A stretch of 64,000 nucleotides of DNA, taken from positions 4,526,001-4,590,000 of the forward strand of contig JACONQ010000002.1 of the NCBI GenBank assembly GCA_014281115.1, given 5' to 3'. Positions within the stretch are counted from its first letter, which is position 1. The number at the start of each line of letters is the position of its first letter. Under the pieces are notes generated by a model. That model saw only the letters and a list, made by a program, of their open reading frames with translations, was not told where the DNA came from and searched no databases. Origin of the DNA: Laburnicola sp. R22_1. Lineage: Eukaryota; Ascomycota; Dothideomycetes; Pleosporales; Didymosphaeriaceae. Of this stretch, positions 30,602 to 43,499 are shown one piece after another. The position numbers and the translations under genes were made by a program.

Positions 30602-33600
30602 TAAGCAGCTACAGCGGCGATAAACTAACATTAAACCTAATACTAAGCGAATCACGGGTAGCACGCAGTGATACCCCTATTTGTACTGGCTTAACTATCT
30701 AACCTCTTAAACACCGGCAAGACCTTATATAAAGAAGACGTAGACGACTTTAAGTCTATTTTTAAAGAATATAAGGTCCTTAATTAGAAATATTAATAAG
30801 AACAAACCCACTTCTCTTAGGTTACTAACTTTATTTAGATAATAGTATCCTTATACCTATTTACTAACTGCTGCAAGCTGTCCTAACTATATCGAAGCTA
30901 GATAATTAAACTCGCCGCTACTATAGGCGTGAGATTAGAGGACGAGCTTAACAAAGCAAGGGAACGATACTAAGCAGCCCTTAAACTAATAAGGACAATA
31001 GCCTATTAGGACACCTGGCTTACTAAAGTAAACCACGCAGTTATAGAAGCCAAAGCGACTAGTGTACCTAACTGCCTAAACAATTAATTTATTAAGAACG
31101 ACTTTGTGAAAGCTACAGCAAAGAATTTCCAAGGATAGACAGTCTTAGTTATGGAAAACAGCCTTCTAGATCCTATAGTAACTGCCACTAACATGTTCCT
31201 ACAATTTAGCAAACAAGCTAACCTACTATACTTAGCTAAGAGCAAATTGTCCAGAGTAGTCTTCGCAGCTAAAGGACCAACCCTCGCTAAAGAAGAAGCT
31301 AATAATAATGCTAATACCAAACTAACCTATAGAAGAGGTCGCAACTAATATTAAAAGCGTAGTTATTGTAATAGTAATATAATTAACCATATAATATAGA
31401 AGTGTAAGGCTTATAATAGACTGTATAATCTTAATAAGTGTTAGTATGCAATGCCAGAGACAGTGTCTCTAAATTAGAAAGCCTAAGACAGCGTTAAGAG
31501 AATGGCTTAAGAAAGGATTAGCAATAATGCTAAACTTTAGAAGGAAATACGCTTAGCGAAAAGGCCACGATTAAAGACCCTAGCTCTTAAGAAGTTGCAC
31601 TTAGCGACTCTAACAATAGAGGCTTCTATAGAAGAGTGACTATATAGAAGGCAAATTAGAGAGGTTAATATTATAATAGCTGCCGCCTCTTTTATAACGA
31701 AACAGTTAAGGTACCTACTTAAACAATTCTTTATCCTTAACTTAGGGACAACGTGCTATGTAGCAAATAATATTAGACAATTCACAAACACTTGGCTACC
31801 TACACTAGGAGATTTCTTATAGGTAGAGAACTTACGCATATAAATTATGGCATATAGCTTACTATATATAAGAGTAAAGACTGTAGACTTAACACGCCGC
31901 CTTTACTTTAGAGATGTGGCCTTCTGCCCAGACCTACACTGTAACCTTGTCTTATTTAGAGTACTCTGATAATAAGGCCTATGGTGGGATACTAAGTTAA
32001 ACCCTACTATACTACACTAGTACGACGATAGTACTGTTGCGCTCCTTAAAGAACAATACAGATAATGGGTTATTAAGTATAACAATGTCTCTAAGCTAAA
32101 ATTAACCTTTGCAACAACTAAAGCACGCATAATTAAGCCGCGATAATAAGCGAGCGGTGAGATGTGGCACAAACAACTAGGACACCTAGGACCTTAGACA
32201 CTTAAGCACCTCGTGTATCACTCTAAGGAGGTAAAGATTGTTGGCATTTCTACTGTTAAGTGCGACGTATGTGGAAAATCAAAGTCTAAGCGACAGATAA
32301 GAAGAACCCCCTGAACAATCCTAGAAGGTCTAGGAGAGCGAATAGCCCTAGAATTTTATGATTACAAAGAAGGGAGTAACACAAAGGAGAAGAGCCAAAT
32401 GCTAATTATGTGCAGAGTTACTAGTATGCTATAGGATTTCTATTTTAAAGACAACTAACCTGCCAGATTAATTATTAAAACTCTCCAAACATTTATTACA
32501 TTTATAAAGAACCAATTTGGGATTATGGTCAAAGTCATTAAGACTAATAATGAGACGTTTCGCTCAGCCGAAGCCTAGAGGTGGAGGGACAAGCAAGGTA
32601 TAGCAGTTAAGCCCTTAGCACCTAATACCCAAGCCCAAAACGGCGGAGCTAAACGCTTAGGGGGTGTGGTAAAGGAGAAAGCTCGTACAATGCGTCTTAA
32701 CGCGAATCTACTATAGGAAGTATGGCCTAAAGTGACTTAAACCGCTGTATACCTATATAATCGAACATCTAAGTATTTAAATTGCTGGAAGACGCCCTAT
32801 AAAGCGTTCTTTACTACTATTACCTTTTAAAATAGGATAGTTACGTCCCCACGCAAACTAAACTAATTCTATCTATAAGCATATGGTTGCAAGGCCTTTG
32901 CTATAACGGATAATACGAAGTGTAGCAAAGGACGTCTATAAAGACTTAATCTAAAGGCATGGATTAGATACTTAGTAGGTTACGTTTCCTTAAATATCTT
33001 TAGGATATAGATACTGTTAATAGGCAAGGTTATTAGTACCCGCAACATAGTGTTTAACAAAAATAGCATCTTTAATAGAGATATAAAACACATTATAGAC
33101 AATCTTATACACAGTACCCTTAAAGAAATTGCAACTTAGATTAGGACGATAGAGCTACTACCTTTACTATTACAACAGAATAATGCTATAAGCAGGTTCT
33201 ATAAGGATAAAGCGATAGACAACTCTTCTTCTAAGCAAGTAGGAACACCCTAGTACGACAAGCGCGGGAGGAAGGTTATACCCTACCCGACGCCGCCAAG
33301 TACACTACCACTAGCAGCCTTATTAGCGTAACTAATAAGCTTAGATAGATACTAGCAGTGCCCTAACTCGCTGCCTAGCGCTAGAGATAATTAGGAGCTA
33401 GATCTAGCCCTGCCTCGCCCTAGAGAAATATAGCCTATTAAGAGAGCCCTCCTGCGTAAAGAGGAAGGAAAGCTGGTTAATCCCTAGTTGTCTCTCTCTT
33501 ATAATCTAGACAGACTCTAATCTCTACTTAGTTCCTTACCTAGTAAAGCGAAAGCCACTATACTATAGGCCGCAGCCTTTATAGCTAGTACTAAAGCAGG

Positions 33601-35383
33601 TTACGTTTATAAAGTAGAGGGGAAGAAACTAGATAATATAAGTATTAAACGCATAATAATAAAAGGCTATTAGTCTTATTATAGCAAACTGTCACTAGCA
33701 CCTTCTCTAAACGGGCTTAAGCCTACGCACCCACTCTACATACTCTTTAAGAAAGCTAAGGAAGAACACCTTAATAGCCACAAACAAACGAAGTTATAGA
33801 CTAAGGTGCCTACTATTTAGGCAAGATAAGAAGGGATCTAGATACTAGATTTAATATGGGTATACACCTATAAGCTTAATTAGCACCACTACTTCTAGAA
33901 GTGTAAGGCATAGCTAGTTGTTTAAGGCGATTAACAGAACAATGTTACTACCTAAGAGACCTATACCGCCACACTCGTAGAAAGATTGTTTAGGATGCTA
34001 ATAGCTATTGCTGCTTAGTTTAACCTAGAGCTAAAGCAGTATAACGTAACTAACGCTTTTGTATATGTATTAATTAATCGTGTTATCTATATACAAATGC
34101 CACGCGGGTATGCACGTCTAGGCATAATACTTTAGCTTTAAAAGGCGCTGTATGGCCTACGGATCTCACCCTTACTATGGCAAAGGGACTTTACCGCCTA
34201 CCTTATAGAGCTTAGTTTCTCTATAGTTTTACACAAACTATATTGCATAGTATAAAAAGGGGTGTTTATCTTCTTCTATATTAATAATATTATTCTTGCG
34301 TATTACCCATAAAACTATACACTAGCAGACTAGGTTGTAAAGGATCTTTAGAAGAAATATAGCCTAATAGGAGGAGGGGATTTAAGATAGTTTCTTAGAA
34401 TAGAGGTAATAAGAGACTAAATCTAGCAGAAGATATGGCTATCGCAAGCCGCGTATATTAATAAAATTGTCTAACTCGCAACTAATTATAACCTTCGCCA
34501 TAATACCCCAATGGCTTAAATAGAGCTTACTGGCCGCATAGACCTCGCAATATATAGAGAGATCAACCTATACTAACACAAAATTAGCTTTCTACTCTTT
34601 ATAGCGATAAATATACGCCCTAATATTATATTCGCTGTCTTATAACTTACCCGCTTCCTTACTAATCTAAGCCTAACACATTAATAAGCGACTAACCGCG
34701 TCCTCTTATATCTACACTCTACACAAATATACACCCTAGAGTTTAGAGGAGATAATAGTCTTATTATAGCTAGCAATATATTGTTTATAAACAATATAAT
34801 AGATAGGAAGAGTTCCTAAGAGTACACAATTAAACTATTTAGCGGTCTTATCGCCTGACAAGCTAATAAGCAGGACATAGTTACCACTTCGACAACTAAA
34901 GTAGAGCTTCTAGCACTATCCTAAGTAGCTAAGGAAGCTATATTTACGCGGATGCTGCTTAACAAACTTTAAGTAACACTAGAAGACCTAGTGATTACTA
35001 TTTAGTATGACAACAAGCAGACAATTTGGCTAATTAACAAGGAGATCTCTTAGCTAATAACTAAGCTCTAATATGTGGATATCCACAATCACTGGCTACA
35101 ATAGGAGGCAAAAAGAAAGTTAATTAGAGTGATATATGCCTCCTTAAGCGATATAATCGCTAATAGATTTACTAAGACCCTTCCTATTAGGACCTAGCCC
35201 TAGTTTCTAAGTTAAGTAGGACTGGCAAACGTGAAGGACCGCATAATTATAGAGTAAGGAGAAATAGATGCGATAACACGAAAGATTAAAGCCTTAGAGA
35301 GAATAGTAGATGCTAAGATATTCTAGATTACCTAAGAATAAATAGTAAACAGCTTAAGACGAGGTCGCCGAGCTAAGGGGGTG

Positions 35384-35601
35384 TATTAGATTGGATAGGT
35401 GATCTAAACAACTATCGTAAGTGGCAGGAGAGAGATAATACAGCCTCTACCCAAATAAGGATAGTATGGAGGATTAGCCAAGAACCAAAACAGCGCACAA
35501 GCAGACCTCTAGAGGGAGGACACCCAAAAGAACAACAACAACCAACATTACGCATTATTAAGATATGGACTTTATTTATTAATAAACCCTTTAATCTAAT
35601 A
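35384..35601 (+). repeat. Right copia LTR
   Basis: 218 bp, starts TATTAGATTGG (G of TG lost by a RIP-type change), ends AATCTAATA. Confidence 0.9.
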
Positions 35602-35983
35602 ATTATAATCTTAAGATCTTACGCGATAATATACTTTGTGTGTAAGGGTAGATAAACACTTAATCTAGTAGCGAATTTTTATACTTTGTGCGTAGACAGC
35701 TACATAATATTATTATTGTTAACTTTAGTACCTATAGACTATAGTATAGTTTGTAATCGACTCTATTATAAGGGGCTAGCTAATTTTCATATGCTTATAA
35801 ATAGTATTTTTAAATAGTTGCTAAACTAGTCTTATTACTTTATCCTAATTTATAGTGTTTTTAGCACACCTATAGCTTTCTCTTATAGTATTATATTATA
35901 TATAGAATGTGTGTAAAGTATTCTTTATAATAGTAAATAGTTTACTAGTTATAAAAATATTTACTATAAAAATAGCTAGCATA

Positions 35984-36082
<99 letters not shown>
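35984..36082. repeat. (ATT)n microsatellite, about 33 units
   Basis: Near-perfect ATT run just outside Y copy c. The apparent poly-isoleucine frame across it is an artefact. Confidence 0.95.
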
Positions 36083-37181
36083 TGTATACCGAATAGGCAA
36101 GGGCATCTCAGAGTGTTAAGGTTTTAAGATTATTACATAATAGTATTATATAGGAATTATATAATGCCTATATTCTGCAGTCTATATATTATAGAATCTT
36201 CTTCTTTTAATTTACACTCCTTCTAGAATAAGTAAAAATACTAAAAGTTACTTTTATTATATTATTTTCTTTTCTTATATAATTATCCTATATACTATCT
36301 ACACTTACTAGTATAGAGTATTAGATATTAATATTTATATAGCTAGCTATAGAGTACCTACTTAATACTAATTAGTAGTTAACTAATTTTTAACTATAAT
36401 TTAGTAAGAGTAAAGATAAATAATATAAGTTATTATTAGCTATATAATTTATTTTATTATACTCTATTCTCTAAAACGCTTTTCTGTATATATAATAGTA
36501 GGAGGGATATCTGCTATTATTATAATATTTTTATTAGAAACCTCTTAGTTATAAAAAAACTATACCCTATTCTCTATATATAAAAGAATAGTAGATTAAG
36601 CGCTAACCCTTTTTGTTAACATCTTAAAACGCTTTTATGTATCTATAATATAGAAGAGATAACTGCTATTATTATAATATCTTTATTAGAAACTTCTTAG
36701 TTATCTAAAAAAATAAACTATAGTAGATTAAAACTTTATAAAGTTAGTAAGTAGATACTACTACTATATAAAATAAAGAAAGCAATTTTATAAAATCTAT
36801 AAAATCTATTCTTATTTATAAAGATAGTAAATTAACTCTTTTATTAAGTTAGTAAGTAGATATTACTATTATATAAGATTTAAGAAAAGATAGTATACTA
36901 AGCATACTACTAGTAACTATATAAACACATAGTTAGATAATAATAAACCCTAATAAAGCGCAATCCTCTATATAACTAATCTATTAAATAAACTAATTAT
37001 ATAATAGCTACCCCTACTACTTTATAAAAAGCCTCTACTATCTTATATAAAGTTTCTACTACCTTATAAGATAATACTAATATGCCTAAGTATACTAGAC
37101 TATCTAATTAGTATATTAGGCCGACTATTTAACCGACTACTATATTACGTAATTAATAATTTCTTTAATAATATTTTTTAC

Positions 37182-37232
<51 letters not shown>

Positions 37233-38071
37233 TATAATAGTAACTAACCTATCTTTCTCTTATAGTAGATCTCTCCTCGCAACTAGCGAGCTGTATTCTG
37301 CCCCCCTAGGATCTTGCTACCGCCTATCTTCCCTATGCTCCCGCTGCTACTACTTACTCTTACCCTTATTACTTAGTTATAATTTCCTACCTTAATAGCA
37401 CCTTAGATAATTGCTACTATATCTATAAACTTTTTATGCTATAGCTGTGCTTTTAAACTTTTATAGTCCCTAAGGAACTATTACTTATTATCTAGTAGCT
37501 ACCCTATACCTTTACTTTACTATTTCTTATCTTTAAGCTTTTTTAGTAATACCTTTACTTTATTTTATTATTATAGTATAAATACCTAATCTAACCCTCT
37601 ATTTAGGTACTAAAGGAGTGCTTTGCACTCTAGAATTTAAAATTATAAAACTAGCTAATAGGGCCTTAAATAGCTAAGACTAAGTGTTATTAAAAATATT
37701 AAAATTAAAAGGCCTTTTTAATAACCATACTTGCTATATAAGATTGCTAAATCTCTAAGAATTATCTTTAACTTTATCTAGCTAATTCTCTATATACTCT
37801 TAGAACTCTACTATAGCTATACTACTCTATATAGAAGAAGTCGTATAGTTAGACTACTAGAATATTATTATATTACTAGATATAATAAATAAAGAGCTAG
37901 ATTTAAAAGATAGTAGTAGTAATTATATATTAAAAATAAAGATTTAGTGTACTAGATATTACTAATATTATAAAAGGTAGACTTTATACGCTATGTGTAT
38001 AGTAAACTATAGTTATGCTACTACTAGATTGTAAATATAATAATTAAACTATAGTTAAGTATTATATTGCC
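36083..38071. other. AT-rich RIP-mutated DNA
   Basis: No gene recognised. It contains an (AAT)n run at about 37183-37233 and a slightly GC-richer patch at about 37255-37345. Probably an eroded retroelement flank. Confidence 0.5.
37183..37233. repeat. (AAT)n microsatellite, about 17 units
   Basis: Perfect trinucleotide run. Confidence 0.95.
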
Positions 38072-38358
38072 TATACTACTCTTATAGTTGCAACTCTATA
38101 GTTTACTATAGCTCTCTAATAGTTTACTAGTTAAGAGATAATATATAACTTAGTTATACTAGATAGTAGACTATTTATTAACTACTATTAATAATACTAC
38201 TATAAAAAAGTTAATAATAAAATTATTACTATTTTGTGTATATTTTATTACTACTACTATGTGCTAGGTACTACGTTTTAGGGCCTTTTATTTTACTCCT
38301 CTCTGTATATAATACGAACTTAACCTTGGTTAGAATTTCTATATAATAAAGATGTTTA
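38072..38358 (+). mobile_element. Family S copy a (287 bp)
   Basis: Aligns end to end with copy c (55252-55535): starts TATACTACTC, contains GTTGCAACTC and TTTTACTCCTCTCTGT, ends ATAAAGATGTTTA. I could not see a clear target duplication. Confidence 0.6.
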
Positions 38359-39946
38359 ATAATTAGTATATTAAATGGATAGAAATATTAGAGAAAATAC
38401 TATGTAAGGAAATAAGACTTATATATTAGAAGAATAAGATTAATATACTAAACAATTCTTTTTAGTTAGAAATATAATTATATATAATATATACTATTAT
38501 TAAGTATTATGTATTATACTAGAAAGGGATAGCTTTTATAGAGTTAGTCTAGAAAGACTTTAAAGAATAGGAAGAATACTATTTTTTAGAGCTAGGCTAT
38601 GTGTATAAAAGAGAGCTTATAGTAGTTCTAAAAGAAAAGGGTATTAAGCTAAAGGTAAATACTAGAGCTATAAGTGCTAGTACTCTATATAAAGTAGCCT
38701 AAGGTAATGTAGATACTACTTATATAATACTGCCTTTACTAGCTTACTTAATACTCTATATATAAATATTAAGGCTAATTTTAAAGATACTAGAGCTAAC
38801 TAAGCTGTTATATAAACCTAAATAGAGTAAGCTGCTGCTACTATAGGTATCTATAGAGCTATAGGTCCCTATTAGTATCTTAAGAGAATCTTTATATAAA
38901 TACTAAGAATAATCCTATTTGTATAAATAACTAAATAAACTATTACTTTTTATATATAGTATCTAACCACTATTTTGCCTACCTATTTATAACTATTAAA
39001 CACTATATAGTATAAAGCTACTACTAGTTAAATGTGAATTATAGGCACTATACTAATTTATACTACCTAAGCCTATGTTATAATCTAATCTATATAAGCT
39101 TTCGCCTAAGTATAACTAACCTTTTTAGAGACTTCTAGCTAATAAGATAATTTAATTCTAAAAGGTATAAAATAAGAAGAATAACTATATAGAAACTCTA
39201 TATAATATTTTAGTAAATAAGACTAGGATCTTTATAGATCTATATAGACGCCTAGATATTACTAAGAATTAATACCTAGATATCTTTCTAGATATTCCTA
39301 CTCGCTGTGTGGTATAGTATTACTTTTACACTATTTGCCTAAAATAATTATAAAAGTGCTTATATAAAGTACTTAATAGTTACTTTAATACTACTATTAA
39401 CTATAACTAGTATTAGATAGACTAGACTGTAATAACTTTCGTATAATACTAATATAAGAACCCTAATAAGAGTCTATATAAAGTTCTAAAAGTAATAATT
39501 AATAGGCTTACCTTTATATAAAAAGTATTAGGTGTAAACTTTACTAGAAAAATTTCTCTATATACTACTATTATATAAGTATACTATAGATAACTAGAAC
39601 TAGAGTAGGCTATATTTACTATTAAGCCTACCTATAAAGCGCTATTTACTAATCTTTGTGTATTAATCTAAGTTGCAATTAATTGCTAATCTAATTAGTA
39701 GTTATATATAGCGTTAAATTAACTATCTAGGGATAGTATAACAAAGACTTTTATCTCAAATAATATAATAAAAAAAGCAGAGCCGTCTGCTTAGTAATTA
39801 AAAAGAGCGTAAAAAAGGTAATAATAAAAAAAAGCGCGTTTAAACTACTAAGCGAGCTTAGCGGTCTTGGCATAAGGCTACTCCCACAAGCAAAATCTTT
39901 ATAAAGAGGCTACTTAGAACTTTAGAAGAAATAAGACTTTAGCGTA

Positions 39947-41797
39947 ACGTGTTTATAAGCGTGCCGTTAGTACAAGCGAGCCGTTAACCCCACCAACTTT
40001 CCGTAACGCGCGATAAGCAAACTACAATGCCTTAACTAACTACAACTTAATTGCCCTATAACAAAGGAGATATCTTCCTTACTATCTCAGCTATTAATAA
40101 AAATCAGATTTAGAGCGAAAATCGCGCTGCCTTAACGTTTAACGTCCCTCAATCAACGCTGCGCGACCGACGCGCCGGAATTGCTGCGCGACGCAATTAC
40201 TAGCCTAAATTAAAGAAGCTTACCAAGCTAGAAGAGGAGGTGATTGTTAAGCAAATACTTAACCTAGATTCGCGAGGCTTTGCGCCCACTCTGGGTGCTG
40301 TACGAGATATGGCGAATAAGCTGCTTACTAAGCGCAGCGCAGGCCACGTTGGCTAGCAGTGGCCTAGGAACTTTGTCAAGCGAACAGACAGCCTCACAAC
40401 GCGATTTAATCAACCCTATGATCGACAGCGAGCCCTCTGCAAGGACCTAATAGTTATATAGGCCTGGTTTGAGCTAGTAGCACGTACAAAGGCCACCTAC
40501 GGTATCTGCAACGAGGATACCTTCAACTTTGACGAGACTGGCTTTCTAATAGGTAAAATATCCTCCTAGCTAGTCGTTACTGGCTCAGAGAGGCGTGGCT
40601 GGCCAAAAGCGATCCAGCCAGGCAATTGTGAGTGGGTGACGGCGATCCACGGAATTAACGCTGCTAGGTGGGCAATCCCGCCCTTTATTATCTTCGCTGG
40701 CCAGTACCACCTCTCTGCCTAGTACGAGGGCGACGATATACCAGGTAACTGGGCTATTGGTCTCAGCGACAATGGCTAGACTACGAACGAGCTTAGTGTT
40801 GCCTGGCTACAGCATTTTATCAAGCATACAGTAGAGCGTAGAGTGGGCGCGCGTCAGCTACTAATACTTAACGGCCATAAGAGTCACAACTCGCTCAAAT
40901 TCTAGGAGATCTGCAAGAAGAACAAGATCTACACTCTCTATATGCCGCCACATTTGTCACACCTTCTGCAGCCGCTTAACGTTGGCTGTTTCTCGCCGTT
41001 GAAGCGGGCGTACGGGCGCCAGGTCGAGGGCCTGATACGCGACCACATCAACCATATCACTAAGCTTGAGTTCCTACCAGCCTTCCGCGCCGCCTACGAC
41101 CAGTTAATTACAAAGGAGAATATCTGCGCAAGCTTTTAAGGCGCTAGGCTAGTCCCACACAATCTAGAGGCGGTGATATTAAAGCTTAATGTGAAGCTTC
41201 GTACGCCATCGCCAGCAGCCCTACTAGAGACTCTATAGGAGTCTGCAACACTAAGCAACGCGCGCAAGCTAGGCGCTCAGTTAACTCTAGTTTGTAAGCG
41301 GATCTAAAGGCATTAAGGATCCTCTCCTATATTAGTTATCTAGTCGCTTAATTAGCTTATAAGAGGGGCTAAGAGAATGGCGCATTTAATAGTAATTATG
41401 CGCGATAAGATAGCTAGTCTACAAAGGGCAAATAAGGCAGCTATAACGCGTAAATAGCGTAAAAAGAAGCGGATCTAGAAGCAAGGCACTCTATTAAAGG
41501 CAAAGGGAGAGGATATTATTGCTTAGAAGGCTGTTAAGCAGCAACTAGAGGGAGAAACGCGGTATAGCCAGGCGCGGTCAGGTGCGAGCCAGCAGGCTTC
41601 AGCGCGCTGCACGCGCTGCAGGGAGCCTAGGCACAACTCACGTACGTGCAAGAAGGCTTCTATAGATACTGCTTAATTTAGGAAAGCTATTATATTAATA
41701 GAATTTTAATGTGTTGTTAAACTACGTGGCTTTTTAAGTGTAGAAAGTTAGTAGGGTTAACGGCTCGCTTGTACTAACGGCACGCTTGTAAACACGT
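39947..41797 (+). mobile_element. Pogo/Fot-like DNA transposon Pg5
   Basis: 1851 bp, TA duplication 39945-39946 and 41798-41799. TIR starts ACGTGTTTATAAGCGTGCC, about 55 bp. AAGCGTGCCGTTA at 39957 and AAGCGAGCCGTTA at 39974 (17-bp period). Inserted in X copy 5. Confidence 0.9.
40027..41676 (+). pseudogene. Pg5 pogo-like transposase, RIP-inactivated
   Basis: 550-codon frame from ATG 40027 to TAA 41674-41676, no indels, about 20 internal TAG/TAA/TGA codons. N-terminal HTH (NVPQSTLRDRRAG), CENP-B-type HTH (ATL..DLDSRGFAPT, NFVKRTDSL), DDE_1 core with first Asp kept (FNFDETGF, GAC 40531-40533), second and third changed to Asn (LLILNGHKSH, AAC 40870-40872; LQPLNVGCF, AAC 40978-40980), and a basic tail with a CCHC knuckle CTRCREPRHNSRTC. 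Closest to Pg6. Confidence 0.88.
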
Positions 41798-43174
41798 TAG
41801 CTACGCTATAAGCTATTTCTTCTCTACTATTCTAAGTTATAAACTACTATCTAGATTATTGCAAATAATATAAGTTAATATATTAATAGGTATATTTCTT
41901 ATAAGTAGTGGGATAAGAGTAACATATACTAGATACACTATTACTCTATTACCATATTAAGATTATTCTTAACAAAGTTTCTACTATTTTTCTAAGCCCT
42001 ACTATCTGTCTAGGCATTAATATTAGCCCTAAAGAAGTACTCGCTATCACTAAGTATACGCCGTAGTTTTGCGCCACTACTACTAAGGTAATAATACTAG
42101 AGTTCTATTCTATCTATAAAATAATTATCTATAGAAGCCTACTATACCTAACTATCTAGAAGGCAATCCTTATGTACTAGCTAGGTTAGCAGCTTATCTA
42201 GTTCTTAAAGACTAGTAAGCCTATGTTTTTGCTTTAGTGAAAGCAATTGCTCCTTATTAGTAATAGAATCCTTTAGTAGGAGATATAAGAAGATAATAAG
42301 GTGTTTGTTAATAAGCTATAAGGTAGTAAGAGCGTTGTATAGATCTGCAAGATCCTTTTAGCTATTATTACTATTATTACTATTATGTTGGCTTATCTAA
42401 GTAAGTACGCTGCGTAAGCAGCATATAAGCGTAAATAACTAACAATAGTAATAGTAATAAGCTAGGTGTACTATATATAGCGTAAGTAAACTTTATATAG
42501 GTTAGGAGCTTATAAGGTATAGTTAGAGTATAAGTAAGTTTAAACTATTGTTATATTGCTAAATATTTAAGGTTAGTCTTTAATTAGAATTAGGTGCCGT
42601 ATATAGTAGTATATAATAACCTTCTATCTTAATCTACTTTAACCTTAAACTAAAAAAGATTAAAAAAATATTTAGCAAGCCAATAATTAGTATTTATAAA
42701 AGGCTAATATATACTACACTAATTATAAATATAACTTTTCTATATAAAGAGGCAGATTACTAGGCCCTTATATATAATAATTTTATAGATAATTTATACT
42801 ATTATTATTGCAATTTAGATCCTAATAAAATAATAATTAGATAAGACTAAAGAAGTATTTTATTTACTATAAGAAAGGTTATTAGTCTTTAAACTATCTA
42901 TATAAGGAGCGTACCCACGTAATAAAGTAGTATATTATCTTTTATAAAGAGTATAATAATAAAACGTCTTTATATAAAGCTGTATAGTCCTATATCTAGA
43001 AGTTTAAAGGCTATAATAATAAGAAATCTGCGTTATATAAAGAAGAAAAGTAGAGTAAAAATATTAAGAATAGCAATAATCTAGTATTCTACTTAACTAC
43101 TACTACCTATCTTTACTGCATAACTAGCAAATATATTTATAAAATAGAGCTAAAGAAGTATATAAAATAGTTTA

Positions 43175-43408
43175 CATGCATAGGCAGTCGCGTTATATTA
43201 TTATCTTTAACTTTGGTATCTGTAAACCATGGGATTAACTACCTTATTAGTATAAGGGGCCGATTTGCACGTGCTAACAAATAGTTCTTAGTTAAACCTA
43301 TTTATTTCTAAGCTGCTTTACCTTTTTTAATACGTTTTTAGCACACCTATAGCTTTACCTTACAGTGTTATACTATATACCAAAAGGTCTATAATATTTC
43401 TCTTCCTA
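43175..43408 (+). mobile_element. Family Y copy d (234 bp), perfect 13-bp duplication
   Basis: Flanked by ATAAAATAGTTTA at 43162-43174 and 43409-43421. Contains only the last 234 bp of Y up to the common terminus. Confidence 0.82.
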
Positions 43409-43499
43409 ATAAAATAGTTTATTCTTAAGAATTAATATTATATAATATACTAAGGTAAACTATAGTATATAAATATAGTAAGAATTTCTACTATTAGTA

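Larger units (their letters stand above)
28627..35378 (+). pseudogene. Copia Gag-Pol polyprotein relic
   Basis: Starts at the ATG at 28627 (MLTTPNRDPTVILIDYT). Pg4 interrupts the gag part at 28815. Recognisable blocks with RIP stops read through: a CCHC knuckle near 31366-31410 (first Cys lost to Tyr context), GAG-pre-integrase with HKQLGHLG and CDVCGKSKSKRQ around 32165-32300, integrase core about 32340-32820, reverse transcriptase about 33830-34400 with MPRGYA, ALYGLR, and FFYINNIILAY where YIDDII is expected, and RNase H about 34860-35200. The order protease-integrase-RT-RNase H defines Ty1/copia. Dozens of TAG/TAA codons and Asp to Asn changes at RT catalytic positions make it non-functional. 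Confidence 0.85.
28302..35601 (+). mobile_element. Ty1/copia LTR retrotransposon with nested Pg4
   Basis: Two 218-bp LTRs (28302-28519 and 35384-35601) and a perfect 5-bp duplication ATTAT (28297-28301 and 35602-35606). LTR ends form a short inverted repeat (TGT(T/C)AGATT and AATCTAACA). A polypurine tract AAGGGGG lies just before the right LTR. Total 7300 bp, or about 5.5 kb without Pg4. The LTRs differ mainly by C/T and G/A changes. Inserted in family Y copy c. Confidence 0.92.
25441..35930 (+). mobile_element. Family Y copy c (full length, split by Pg3 and a copia element)
   Basis: Starts CCCTCCTAAGTAGG at 25441 and ends at 35930 in the common Y terminus. Flanks TAGTATATAGTTT (25428-25440) and TAGTAAATAGTTT (35931-35943) differ at one position. 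Removing Pg3 with one TA and the copia element with one ATTAT leaves 1304 bp, agreeing with 1312 bp for copy e. So three younger elements sit inside one Y copy. Confidence 0.7.
39709..42683 (-). mobile_element. Family X copy 5 (full length, split by Pg5)
   Basis: Common terminus at 39709 (TAGCGTTAAATTAAC) and the other end near 42683 (TTAGCAAGCCAA). Flanks TAATTAGTAGTTATA (39692-39706) and TAATTAGTATTTATA (42684-42698) differ at one base. Without Pg5 it is about 1.12 kb and aligns with copies 2 and 7 throughout. Confidence 0.75.
38520..43160 (+). pseudogene. Retrotransposon gag-like relic split by X5/Pg5
   Basis: From about 38520 to 39706 one frame stays open if TAG/TAA are read as Gln or Trp. 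It contains the pattern NPNKSLYKVLK..INRL, which resembles the capsid-like region of fungal retrotransposon Gag proteins. The frame resumes after the X5 insertion at 42684 and shows a decayed zinc-knuckle segment FFYYKKGYQSLNYLYKERTH near 42875-42940 in which the Cys positions are Tyr or Phe. No reverse transcriptase follows before Y copy d at 43175. Family placement is by pattern only. Confidence 0.5.

Noticed and set aside
35909..36127. Poly-isoleucine frame
   Set aside because: Translation of the (ATT)n microsatellite.
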